Below are positions 11,653-22,919 of a stretch of 64,000 bases of DNA, piece by piece. This stretch comes from Harmonia axyridis (lineage: Eukaryota; Arthropoda; Insecta; Coleoptera; Coccinellidae), in contig NC_059507.1 of the NCBI RefSeq assembly GCF_914767665.1, positions 21,392,718-21,456,717 on the forward strand, written 5' to 3'. The notes beneath the pieces are model-generated. The model made no database searches. It was not told the origin of the DNA and worked only from the letters and a program-made list of their open reading frames with translations. Both the position numbers and the translations under genes were made by a program. Positions within the stretch are counted from its first letter, which is position 1. The number at the start of each line of letters is the position of its first letter.

Positions 11653-12254
11653 ACAATCTGCAATTTGAAATTTTCCATTTTGAGTTATAATTAATTTTCT
11701 CAGAAACAAGTTTTTAACCAAATGCACATATTTTTGTTTTTCACACTACTTAATCAAAACATAGTTGTTAGCAGAGTCAATTATTTTATGAGAAACAAAA
11801 TGGAATCAAATATTCTTTGGCTTGGCCTTCTCGAGCTAATTTCGAAAATGCGTCCTCTCTCTGAGGATTGCGGTGTTTCATCCCTAGATTACTGATGGAA
11901 TCATCAGTTTGGGACTCAAATACACAAATGACAAATACACCTTTAATCTCCATAGCGGAGCATGGTGACTCTGAAGTAGCAATGTTGGGTTTATACACCC
12001 AGCGGTGCCAATTTCTTAAGAATTCATAACGGCATCCAAAATTTATGCCGATTGAAAGATTTTGATGAAATATATAAAACAGCCTGGCTCTCAAACTAAT
12101 ATACTTAGGGTGGGACATATTTAGAATACTGATTCAAACTCCCCAAAACGTCTTGTATCTGCAGGCAGAGCCTGTTCGTTAAACACCCTGTATATTATCT
12201 GCATATATTTCAATATTATTTCGAGATAAATATTTTTTTCTGGTATAAATCTAC
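11653..12254. other. Unassigned spacer
   Basis: Contains a 110-codon minus-strand open stretch (12118 to 11786) that I do not recognise and do not believe is a gene. A transposon-like tip CACCCTGTATA lies at about 12186-12196. Confidence 0.4.
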
Positions 12255-12352
12255 CTTCACGTTGGCCGTCAAGGTCACCAGATCTTGTCCCTTCAGGTTT
12301 TTTAAAAGACAAATACACTGCGAATATCAGTCCATTGAACAAGCAACAATGC
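12255..12352 (+). pseudogene. IS630/Tc1-like transposase scrap
   Basis: Plus-strand translation reads WPSRSPDLVPSGF then LKDKYTANI, matching the region around the last catalytic Asp of the same transposase class as at 8346-9332. Only about 30 codons remain. Confidence 0.5.
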
Positions 12353-12589
12353 ATTCTAAATGTAAAAAAAAATATTATACCAATTTTTAACAGTGCTTTT
12401 TATTTTATTTGGATTATAGCTAGCTGCCTCTAGATTATGCGTGAATTTTGGATTTTCATTCCACACCACAGAGTCTAGACAATCTTGAGCGATCAGATCC
12501 TAGAGATAAACTGTTCAACCTATCGTCAAATTGAGATCTGAGTTGAGACTTAACTGAATGAAGAGAAAAATAGTTATTTGTTTTACGAG

Positions 12590-13075
12590 GCAGCAAAGTA
12601 GTAGGTTGACTGCCGCGGCTGATAGTTCATCCAAGGCAGTCAATCTACTTTGCTGCTGAGTTGAATATATTATTTTTTCTTCGATTATTTAAAATGATAT
12701 ATGTAGGATATTATTTTTGCAAATTATTACAATTCCCACAATATTTTTATTTTTCCTGTAGTGATAAAGTAAAACGAAATTTGATAGAAATCGCAATTGT
12801 TGAAATGGTTGGTTGGGTTGGAAATGTATATGTCCATAATATAGTTTGACAACTTATGAAATATCTAGAAGTTTTTTGGAAAAATATCGGATATATTTAT
12901 ATTATCCCGAAATAAGGGAGGTGGCAAAAAATATTGATTGTCAGAAAATGTCGAATGTTTTATTCCCATTGAGAATAATCATTTTGCTGCCTAGGCAGGA
13001 AAAGTAATATTGATTGGTATGTTTTTGCAGAATTAATATTTGCTGTCGATCGAAAAAAATCATATTTCTAGTACA
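12590..13075 (+). repeat. Dispersed repeat family A, copy 1
   Basis: Shares the hairpin-like start (AGTAGGTTGACTGCCGCGGC facing GGCAGTCAATCTACTTTGCT) and a long downstream body with 33475-33965. Its second half also matches 38450-38660 (blocks GAGAATAATCATTTTGCTGC and GTCTGCAGAATNAATATTTGCTG). Non-coding; origin unknown. Confidence 0.75.
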
Positions 13076-13262
13076 ATATGTTTTGTAGGGGAATATGTTC
13101 TTTTTCATGATTCCTGCTTTGAAAATGAGATTTTATACTGATTTCACATTGAAGTAATCTCAACTTAAAATTGGGAATTGTTCACTTCTGCTAATTAAAA
13201 TTCAATTCTTCGGATATTGACATGAATCAACAAATAAAAAGATAGGAGTAGTAGAAAAATAT

Positions 13263-13268
13263 TTTATT
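13263..13268 (-). terminator. AATAAA polyadenylation signal
   Basis: AATAAA on the minus strand about 90 bases past the stop of the cuticle-like gene. Confidence 0.55.
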
Positions 13269-13358
13269 CATGATTTTACTTAAAATAATTGGACTAGCAA
13301 TTTTATGACAACTATCTCATGAAAACAAAAATGGCATTATCAAAATAGATCAAACACT

Positions 13359-14763
13359 TCACCATCCGTAGTTCAAAGGTTCGGTGATGGTCTTAACGAC
13401 TACAGGTACTTGTTTCTTGATGTAGACTGGATGGGGTACTGGTACGGCGACCTTCTTGATGACTGGTACTGGGTATGGCCTGTCTACTGGTACTGGAACT
13501 GGGTGAGGTACTGGTACTCTGACAGCTACTTTGACTGGGTATGGCACTGGTTTGTCAACTGGGTATGGAACAGGCCTGTCGACATGTACAGGGTATGGTC
13601 TTGGGATGTGGACAGGGTATGGACGGTCTACTGGGACAGCGACTGGGTGTGGGACTGGTACTGGGACATTTCTGGTGACAGTAACTGGGTAAGGTTGAGG
13701 AATTGGTACACCAACATTTCTGGTGATGGTGGTGTGGGTGTTTTGTCCCAAAGTGATGGAAGGTTGGGAGATGACAGCTGCTCCTCCTGTGCTCAAGATG
13801 CCACCGCTTGATAGACCAGAGAGTCCTGACAATCCAGAAATTCCAGAGATTCCAGAAATTCCAGAAATTCCAGAGATTCCAGACAATCCAGAGAGACCAG
13901 ATCCAAGAGACAAACTGCTCAATCCTCCGTCCAAACTGAGTCCAGAGCTGAGTCCACTCGATAGGATGGCATGAGAGTCCAAAGAGTTAGTAGATAAAAT
14001 ACTGCCTCCACCTAAGGCGCTCCCTACACCCAAGGCTACAGATTCTCCAAAGACACCACGTTTAGTGGTCTTCTTTTCTCCTGCAAGGGCGGCGGATACG
14101 CCTAACAGTAGGATGAAGGCCTGTTAAAAAAAAAATAATCAGTAAAATATTTCAAAGGAAGAAATGTTTTTCTTATGAGATACGTTGTTTCACTAACTCT
14201 TGAAAAATTATGCCTTAATTAAGACTTGAGAATTTCAGAATAATTTCTAGGTAAAGTTGTCAACTGACGCTCAATTGTCTCAGACTTAATATTTTCCTTG
14301 ATAATTCGAAAACTTCTAATTGGATCCAATCGAACCAGCTGATAAGCTTAAGAAAACGATAGGAGGTTGAAAGTATTTTAACTGGAATTTTTTTTTCAAT
14401 TTGAAACGCCAAAGTATTCGCTACATTTTACTGAATTTTCGGGCTTCGACTACATAAAGCATCTATAATGCAGCTGTTTCACGGAAACAGTTTTCTTTAG
14501 TGAAAATGGATAAGATAACAATAACGCAAAGTTCCAAATTAGTTCTTATGAAAAAGCATTTTATGAAAATAAAGTTAAACTCACTGCTAGTTTCGAAAAA
14601 TTTTTAAATTATGTTCTTTCTATAAGGATGATATTTGTTATTGAGGATGCTTTGAACAGCTGATGGGACTCGAACTGATTTTCAGATTTTTTGAAATCTA
14701 AACAATAAAAAATATTCGCGATTTTTTTTTTAGTAATACGGATTAACTTACAGCGGTTTTCAT
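13359..14763 (-). CDS. Secreted low-complexity cuticle-like structural protein, two exons
   Basis: Exon 1 is 14763-14752 (ATG plus three codons, MKTA) with donor GTAAGT. Exon 2 is 14120-13359, acceptor TTAACAG, stop TGA at 13361-13359. The product is 257 residues. Residues 1-18 form a signal peptide (hydrophobic core AFILLLGVSAALAG). Next comes a short basic stretch (EKKTTKRG), then a Ser/Gly/Leu region with five GIS tripeptides, then a C-terminal half of Pro-Val-rich repeats (PVPVPHPV, RPYPVHV, VPYPV), ending NYGW. This is the build of insect extracellular structural proteins of the cuticle or related secretions; no RR chitin-binding consensus is seen, so the exact family stays open. A tiny signal-peptide exon followed by one large exon is usual for such genes. 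Expression is likely strong and stage-specific, given the TATA/initiator promoter. Confidence 0.88.
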
Positions 14764-14790
14764 GATGCTAAGCTGAAGATGAGATAGCAG

Positions 14791-14830
14791 AAAACTGATA
14801 CCATTTGAACGGACACCAGGAGTTTTTATA
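14791..14830 (-). promoter_or_regulatory. TATA box and initiator of the cuticle-like gene
   Basis: On the minus strand TATAAAAAC begins at 14830 and an arthropod-type initiator TATCAGTT has its A at 14796, 34 bases downstream. That leaves a 5' UTR of about 33 bases before the ATG at 14763. Spacing is slightly long but acceptable. Confidence 0.65.
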
Positions 14831-17800
14831 TTAGCCGAAACAGTATCACACCATTTTAGGGGGGGACCGAAGAATCTTGTACAGTCTGAATGTCAGTATC
14901 TGGTAGAGGCGAGACAATATTTCGAAAAATTCTCGTTAAAGATGGTCCACTTAGCCAACGCTTTCATTTTTATGTAACCTCCAGTTCACACTTGGGTCAA
15001 GAAAAATTATATTATTGTGAAAATATACGATGGACCATGGTTCTTGATTTATTTTTATGATTTCCCATTGACAATCGAACGCCCATGAGTTTGAAGATAA
15101 ATGTATCAACTTTCTCCGGTAATTTCGTATGCAAAAGTGTTGGAACATCCTATGCAAGATTGGGATTCGGTGGTCAGTTCAGATTGTTGGAATGTTAAGA
15201 AGAGTTTTGAGGTTAGAAGTATCCGCTTTGACTAGTGCGAATTAACATATTGTTCTAGAAATGTTGGGATTCCTTTAATGTGTCGACTTTGCGATACTTG
15301 ATCGGTATCTTGATTACTTTCTTTCCACGAAGTGCATATACGACACTGATTACATATGAAGACGAGTGATACAAATTGAACATGAGGTTGAATCAATCAG
15401 GTTAATGAATAGGAAATGTTCTATAAGAAATTTTCTAGTTTCCTAACCAGAATCGATTTTTTATTTTGTTTCAAAACATACAAACATTCAAAACATCTTA
15501 AATTTCTCAGTAATTCTTGTCGAACTTTATTGGTTTATCATTTCCGATAACAGTTTTTTTAATAGGCCAAGAAAATAGTTTTCATTTGTGATATCTCATA
15601 ATAAATAATAAATTGATTCTGAGATATCTTCACACATAAAATTATGTTGAAAATATTATAACAAATTACAATACGAAAAAAAAAATGAAATGGAAAACAT
15701 TCAAAAATTCATAATTCAAATATACACAGGCCCAATTTTATGTTTAGATATTATTATATAATGATGTAAGTGATGTCACGGAGTTTATGAGAAATCATCC
15801 TTTTCCATTTGAGTCTTTGTTTTTAGCTTTGAAAGTTCATATTCTCTAGCTAGAAGAATCAAACTACCTAATTTTATACCTTATTTTATGCAAATAGTTT
15901 TTTTAATTAAATTTTTGGTTTTATTTATTGCAGAACGTTATTTTTAAATTAATTTGAAATAATATTTGAATGAGTTGAATTTATCTATTATTCTATACTG
16001 CATTGATTCTTAAAGTTGGGTAACTCAAACATTCTTTTTTCATTTTTCATGAAAAAGTACCTATATATCATGTAATCTTGTTAAAAACTTATAATTGTTT
16101 GAAAATGTTTCGAAAGAAAATTTTCTAAACCACTCCCATGAATAATTTTCTTCACTTCAAAGTTATATTGACCCAAATCTTTTCTTGTCAATCAATCAGG
16201 TGCTCCAATTTTTTAGTCTTTCGAATCAGATTCATTTCATTAAAAATTTTTTATTCTAACTTTTTATACTGCACAAATTGGGTACATAAAAGTCGATCCT
16301 CCAAAAATGGAGAACTTATTATATAATCTGCATTCTTCCTCAAAAACATCTTCATTATTCATTCAAATATGCATGCAGCTATTTTTTTATATCTAATTAT
16401 TATTCGTCAAGTCTTTCTTCTTCAAATTCGCTAATTTTTTATGACGTACGGAACGCTTGATTGATGCTTAATTATATATCATACGAATTTCTGCACTAAT
16501 TATAGTTTTTGAATGAATACTGGTAGTAGTTTAGCAGCTTACCTATCTATAATTATCTCTTCAGCGTATTCGTCTAAGAGAATACATAGTCTTGATTTAT
16601 TATTTCCGATTGTTAATTAGGAAATCTTGAAATTATAAAATTTATAATTCTTGATACTTTTCAAGTTATGTGGAGAAATACTTAAAATAGGTTCTGCAAT
16701 TCTCACTTTTTTGTTCCAAAATTGTGAAAACAATGAACCTTTGTATAAAATTCACAGGTCTCTTCACGATATAGTTTGAGCAAACTTTCATTATATAATT
16801 TCGGGTTAGTGTACTCTTACTTTTACTTGATTATAATCTCCGAAAATTTCGTTGAACCAACAGGTAAAGTGGATTTTCTGCTGCATTCTAAAAGGTGATT
16901 TGTTAATACAGGGAGATTCAAGTTTTGACAGACGTATATCTTCAATGCATTATTCGATGCCAAAGAGAAAAAATTGAAATTCATTAATATTATTATGTGT
17001 TTTTATGAATCAATTTATTTCTAGTTTATACTGAAGTGAAGTATACTTAGTTTGTGATTAATCCCTGAAAGCAGTAATCAAGTGGATTGAGATATGGAAA
17101 ATTCAGAGGCTATGCAACTTGTCCAATTTTTAGAATATATAATACTTTTCGGTGGCGGAATGATTGAGGATTTTAAAATATGTTGATTTCTTTGACACCG
17201 TTCAAGGTGGGTTGTACATTATTTACCTATTTATGTAGCTGATTTTTATTATATCTTGGTCCAGAAATGACTCAAACTAAAGAATCATTTGAATAAAAAA
17301 AAATAAAAAACACTCAAAGTCAGGTAATTATACACTCAAGTGTAAAAAATTCAAGAAGTTGATATTCAGTAAAATTTGAAGTCCCATAGTTTTCTTATTT
17401 TTAGCTCGATTTTCGAAATTCTTTCAGTAAACTGAAGATAAAATTATTAATTTCAACTTTCATATTCGATATTTTGTTAAATGCTAACTTATTAGTCACT
17501 AAACAGGGTTCATCAGAAGTTTATCGTTAAATCCTAATTTTGAAATATCCTGTGGAATAATTTCTTGCTGAAATTTTTTCAAATTGCCAATTTTCATCAA
17601 GAACTCTTCCTTTTCAATATTTTGTTTTTAATTGATGGCTTTAAGTGCACTAGTTCATTTTTAAGGGACAAATGAACAGTTTATCCAATTTAAAGAAATT
17701 AAGATATATTTACGATATGGCTTTGCTCATAGTGCCATAATGTCAGTATAATGCTCAGTGTATGAGTCTACCAATGGGAAGGCAACAATATGTTATCAGA

Positions 17801-17907
17801 TTTAACGATAATTGATCAGTTCAAAATTTTTTTATGCAAACTGATTGAATTCAAGTGAAAATCAAAACATATCAATTAAACTGTAGCGTGAATAACTAAA
17901 AGAAACG
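14831..17907. other. 3 kb AT-rich intergenic stretch
   Basis: No supported exon, RNA gene or clear repeat. The open stretches seen are short and unlike proteins. Confidence 0.5.
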
Positions 17908-18452
17908 TTCTTTTTTTTTCAATTCAGATTAATATTTTTTTCATTTACTGCATGGGTTCATAATGTCGATTAGGATTCGAATAGCATCTTAAGGAGAATT
18001 TAATTTCTTAAAGTGAACCGTTGATGACAAGATCATTCCTCGCTTAAAAAATGAACTTATGCTCTTGAAGATATTAACCAGATTGGAAAAACTTGATTAT
18101 TTATTTCTTCCGTTAAAATTACATAGCTGAATTTTTATATATAAAACTCTATCATATAAATATGGATATTTAGTGGAATCTGATAAATCGATCGTTTTTT
18201 TTCAATTCAGATTAATATTTTTTCATTTATTGCATGGGTTCATAATGTTTTAAGGAGAATTTAATTTCTTTAAGTGAACCGTTGATGACAAGATCATTCC
18301 TCTCTTAAAAAATAACTTATGCTCTTGAAGCTATTAACCAGATTAGAAAAACTTGATAATTTATTTCTCCTGTTAAAATTACATAGCTGAATTTTTATAT
18401 ATAAAACTTTATCATATAAATACGGATATTTAGTGGATCTGATAAATCGATT
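17908..18452 (+). repeat. Tandem duplication, two units of about 285 and 258 bp
   Basis: Unit 1 is 17908-18193 and unit 2 is 18195-18452. Both contain GCATGGGTTCATAATG, GAACCGTTGATGACAAGATC and ACATAGCTGAATTTTTATAT in the same order. Unit 2 lacks about 20 bp after CATAATG. No element ends are seen; it looks like local duplication. Confidence 0.9.
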
Positions 18453-18580
18453 ATAAGATATCGAAATTTTACTAAAAATATTCAATTACTCAATTTCCCA
18501 ATTCAAATGGGGTGTTTGCATGAACATGAATTTATTTTACCTTTTTGCAGTGATTTCTAAATATCAGTTCAATGGGAAAT

Positions 18581-18867
18581 CAGGCGCGGATCCAGGCCCC
18601 ACTTTTGGGGGGGGAACATTTAGATACTCAAAATACTGAAAATGTGTATCCCAGATACTTCCGTCATTTTCGGACGTCATTTTTTTTTTGCCGTTCATTA
18701 ATATGGGTTTTCACAAAATGTAATGAAGGTGAAATTATGGATGATTTTGTAATTATTCGAGCCTTAGTATGTCAAATTCTAGGAGGGCCGGCAACATTTA
18801 AGAGGTGCCTGGGCCATTTGGGGGGGGGAACGTTCCCCCAGTTCCCCCCCCCGTGGATCCGCGCCTG
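18581..18867. mobile_element. hAT-type MITE with perfect 8-bp target duplication
   Basis: A 287-bp element. The tips CAGGCGCGGATCCA and TGGATCCGCGCCTG are inverted repeats, followed inside by G/C runs. It is flanked by TGGGAAAT on both sides (18573-18580 and 18868-18875). An 8-bp duplication and CAGG tips are hallmarks of the hAT superfamily. No transposase. Confidence 0.92.
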
Positions 18868-18875
18868 TGGGAAAT

Positions 18876-19514
18876 TTATTCCTTCGAATATTTAGTAAAC
18901 TGAAATTTGGTTCTAATGAAGAAGTAATTGCCGAGGTTGAAGCATATTTCGAAAGCAAAAATTAATTATTTCACAGAAAAAATATTAGAAATTTGAAGGA
19001 GCGTTACTTTTGAAGGTAACTAGGTTGACAAATAAAATAATTTTTAAGAAAAACTGTATTTTTACGTTAGGGCCGATACCGATTGAGTGAAGTATTATTT
19101 TTGAATCCATTTGATTTCTTTAGATTGAAATCCTCGCTCCTATTTATTACATTTGCAAGAGGGAAAACATTTAATCCATCGAAACTGATCCGAATACATC
19201 GACATTTAAGAATGCTATTGAGTTTGAGATTTTAATGGATCATTTATTCAATTCAGAAGTAGCTGAAATTACACAAACACCACATTTATCATCTTGGTAT
19301 CGCAAAACTATGTATATTCTAATGCTCAGTACAATCAAATTCATTTTCTAAATTCAGGTCTCCAAGGCGCAATTTGAGTATGAATAAACGAGCGCCTAGA
19401 AGTTCCCGAATAATCGCCAGTGCTTTTTCATTTGTGTTTTGGTTTATTATTTCCTTTATGTGATAAAATATCTTATTACCTATGAAAGAACTTTTGTACG
19501 CTTGTTCGAATTTA
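18876..19514. other. AT-rich spacer
   Basis: Nothing recognisable. Confidence 0.45.
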
Positions 19515-20434
19515 CACTAGTGGAATAAATTAAAGGATCAAAATAAAATTCGAAATTTTTAGCAGTTTTTCAAATGGCTATATTTTCGATAAAAATGGTC
19601 GTATCTCAATTTGAAGAAAAACTTTTTGAAGCTTGAAATTCATAGTTCAGAGATCTCATGATGAAAACATTTTTCAAGCAACGTGTACCGATCAATCACA
19701 ATGAATACAGTATCTAAAATTTCTTCGAAATTTTTTCAGTTTTCATTTTTGCCTTACAGACTTGGAGATTTGTTTTCCAACTTAACCACTATATGGATGA
19801 GATAACTTGTTCATTCAGCTTCAATATCCTTTTCTCAAATTTCCTCATTTTGTGGGAGATTATGAACATTCAAATCGAAAATCGTGATCCTATAATTATT
19901 TGAAAATTCGATCGAATGAAACAAAAAACCGCTCCATGGATTGAATTGAAATTCTCTGGGATTTTATTGAACTAAAAAACGCATACTCAATATTGATGGT
20001 TTTTTCGATATTTTCAATTCAGCGCTTGATTATCCAAAAAGCCTTCAAAAGCCCTTTTTTTATCAACTTTTCAAATTAATGTAGAGAACGAAAAGAAATT
20101 CTTTCCGAGAAACCAATAGCTCTTGTAGAGATTCATTCAAGATTTCAAAACATCCCTTAAATTTTCTGTGCAATAATTGATTGGTGAGATATTGATGGTT
20201 GAAGACAAAAAAATCCTTCTCAATTCAAAGTTCGATACTGAAAAGATTTCGCCGAAATTGTAGACACGTTGCTTGAAAAATTTTTTCATCATGAAATCTA
20301 TAAACTATAAACTTCAACCTTCAAAAAATTTTTTTTCAAATTGAGATACGACCATTGTTATCGAAATTACAGCTATTTAAAATACCGCTAAAAATTTCGA
20401 ATTTTATTTTGATTCTTCTATTTATTCCACTAGT
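19515..20434. mobile_element. Fold-back element with about 180-bp arms
   Basis: The left arm (19515-19690) and right arm (20270-20434) are inverted copies: tip ACTAGTGGAATAAA/TTTATTCCACTAGT, then the block TCTCAATTTGAA facing TTCAAATTGAGA, then TTCAAGCAACGTGT facing ACACGTTGCTTGAA. The 580-bp middle has no open frame. A target duplication could not be fixed, because the two tips differ by one or two bases. Confidence 0.75.
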
Positions 20435-22198
20435 ATATGTTTGATTACTGAGTTGATGAAAAAAGTCGAATTTTTAAGAAAAAATGTGAGACTGGGCCTG
20501 AGATTGAAGTATTATAGAGCACAAAATTTTAAGGGATTTATCTACTTTTCTCGGACGTAACTGAATAAAATTGATTTTTTTCGAACAGAAATGCAGCATT
20601 CACATTTTATAGCAAACCAGGTCGTAGGGTAGGATTCGTGCCTGGCCTCCTATCGATGTGGTATTAAAGAACTTTTTCTATTGATTCCATCACATTTGTA
20701 GAACACATAAATAAATGAAAATAAGAAATGAAATTTCCTTAGATTAAAAAGAAGTCCTCTCGGTTGAGTTTGTCACTTTGAGTAAAAATTAACAAAAAAT
20801 GAATTATTCAGCTTATTAGTACGTTTATTCTTCTCAAGTTTACAACCTCAATCAGTGTTTTGTTCCTAGAATACTGAACATATATCGAGAACGACAGTTT
20901 CACAAGATTCTATATTTGTGAAATTTGAATTTATCATTCAAAACAACGTAATGAAATTAACATTTAATATCGGTGTGATCGCGTTATATCTACACAGAAA
21001 GAGGTGAAATTTTATATCGGTATTTGGCAATAACGTCGCTTATACCAGATCCGTTGGTTCCTTTATAGCCACTGGTCAGAAGATTGACCGAGATCAAACT
21101 ACTTAATTCTTTTAATTGATGATCGCACAACACTTACATCAATATGACTATACTTTCCAATAGAAAAAGAGACAGCTGTCATTATGCCATTACCAGAAAT
21201 GTTAATGCAGTCTGACGATATTCTTCTCAGATTTGCCTAAGCAGATAATTGATGTTCATGAATATTATTTTATATTTCATTATAGCGAGGAGTGGTGTGA
21301 TTTTCTTGATATATATAATTCTAGAGTTGGTGTGTAAGGTTATAAGACAGGAGTTTTTGTAGTGTTCGTGGATTGTTGCTTTAATGTATTAATCGATATT
21401 AAATAAGCGGTATTTTATTTCTATTAATGTTTATTATGTAAATAACAACCAAGTCAATCGAAAATTATTAATTTTTTTCGTGGTTGGAGGGTTTCATCAA
21501 ATGTATATTTTCCTCGAATTTTGAGCCGATAGTGGTGTAAAACGATCAGGTTCGTATTGCTGATTAAGAATTCGAGGCACAATAAAGTGTACATGATTAC
21601 CTACTTTCGAAAATAATGTTCTAGAGATTTCATATTTTCACGGTAGGTTTAGGCTACGTGTTTTTAATTGACGTTATGATGGTTTTGGAATTATACACAT
21701 TTAAAAAAACTCTGTTAAGTATAGTATGCTGGGACTTTGCAGTAGAAAATACTGTTAAAATATGGGTTACTGATTTTTTGAGACATGAATTTTTTAAATT
21801 TGTTCCAATGATCTGAATAGAGATATTGAAGATAAATTGACGCTACATGAATGGTTGAGTGGATCAGTCCTAGAAGACTCATCTGGACATCACCATATTT
21901 TTTGCTTAACAAGTATATATAACAATTGTATTTTTTTTGTTTTTGTTTTGCTTTGATTGATGTAAGTTTAGCTGGAAATAAAGACAATATACATACATTT
22001 GTTGTTGTTTGAAAAATAGATTAAATCGCGTTTCGTGTATTGATAAGACACTGCTTTTGATTGGAAAAATACTGTGCAAGTAAGGCAATTGCTTGATGAG
22101 TATTATTTAAACTACTCCATTGCCAACAACGGTTAAAAGGTGCCCTAAACATGGATATGCTTTTTATGTAGGTATGTTGATTTTTATGAAATGAAACA
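20435..22198. other. AT-rich intergenic stretch
   Basis: No supported gene, RNA or repeat. Confidence 0.45.
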
Positions 22199-22258
22199 GC
22201 ATATGAAAATAATAAATAAAATAAAACAAAGTAATTTCCACTAAACTATTTAATCGTT

Positions 22259-22298
22259 AGCAACAACTGTTTCGCTTCACTGTGGCTTCATTAGACTA
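22259..22298 (-). ncRNA. Facing hammerhead-like copy with mutated core
   Basis: On the minus strand: TAGT, CTAATGA, AGCCACAGTGAAGC, GAA, ACAGTTGT, T, GCTA. Helix I (one G-T pair) and helix III can form. The core has A in place of the invariant G5, so self-cleavage is not expected. Confidence 0.45.
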
Positions 22299-22339
22299 TA
22301 TTTTGACTGACTATACTTTTGACTCATCAGTCATAAATG

Positions 22340-22380
22340 TAGCCTGATGATGCCATAGTGTGGCGAAACAATTGTTGCTA
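22340..22380 (+). ncRNA. Candidate type I hammerhead ribozyme, intact core
   Basis: Read 5' to 3': TAGC (22340-22343), core CTGATGA (22344-22350), stem II candidate GCCA/TGGC around a 5-nt loop (22352-22364), core GAA (22365-22367), ACAATTGT (22368-22375) giving a loopless helix III whose first pair is A15.1-U16.1, then T (22376, position 17), then GCTA (22377-22380), which pairs perfectly with TAGC as helix I. All invariant core nucleotides are present and every segment abuts. One extra T before stem II is the main deviation. The very short helix III matches the known Penelope-type and retrozyme hammerheads, which often act as dimers. Confidence 0.6.
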
Positions 22381-22749
22381 ACAATTAAATAGTTAAGTGG
22401 AAATTACTTTGTTTTATATCATTTATTATTTTCATATGCCTTTTTATTTAATTAAAATTAACATATAAAGAGTAACCATGTTTGTGGTGACTATTTTCCT
22501 CGTCTCAATTTCTACCAATCACAAATGAGCAATTTTGAATTACAAATGGTTTCTAGGTGGAAAAACTGTATGACATTACCTGTCAGCAGTTTTTTCGAAT
22601 TTACTGCGGCAAAACTAGACAACTGTTGTCACCAAAAATTACAATTCCTTCAATAACAAGTAATTATGGTTCATGAAATAGTCTTATCAAATACCATTCG
22701 GGCATCTAAAGTGAAAAAAATCGAAAAAACACAATGCAAAGTAATATTT

Positions 22750-22915
22750 GTGCAGGTGCAAAAATCCTCGTCTTCGACTCAGATTTTGTATTCTGGTTGC
22801 CACCAGCATTCATTCTTTTTGTTAAAATATTACTTAGCAAAGTGTATTTGCAATTTTTTTGGAAAAAATCAGATGCCCTTATGATATTACTTATGGAAAT
22901 ATCATAAGGTAGATT
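22750..22915 (+). repeat. Direct repeat B, left copy
   Basis: Matches 23735-23890 through blocks CAAAAATCCTCGT, TCGACTCAGATTTTG, TGGTTGCCACCAGC and GGAAATATCATAAGGTA. It lies directly before a non-LTR retroelement remnant. Confidence 0.8.
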
Positions 22916-22919
22916 AGAT

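Larger units (their letters stand above)
22199..22439. repeat. 240-bp palindromic repeat carrying hammerhead-like motifs
   Basis: Arms of about 90 bp (22199-22290 and 22348-22439) are inverted copies, starting GCATATGAAAATAATAAAT and including AAAGTAATTTCCACT and GTTAGCAACAA. The loop is about 60 bp. Each arm plus part of the loop contains a hammerhead ribozyme core (see the two ncRNA entries). Penelope-like elements and some short retroelements are known to carry such ribozymes; the parent element here is not identified. Confidence 0.85.

Noticed and set aside
11786..12118. 110-codon open frame on the minus strand
   Set aside because: No recognised motif, lies between transposon scraps, no splice or promoter support.
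13410..13974. Open frames on the plus strand across the cuticle-like gene, one very rich in Trp/Tyr
   Set aside because: They are mirror images of Pro/Val and Ser/Gly codon repeats on the coding strand; no splice or start support.
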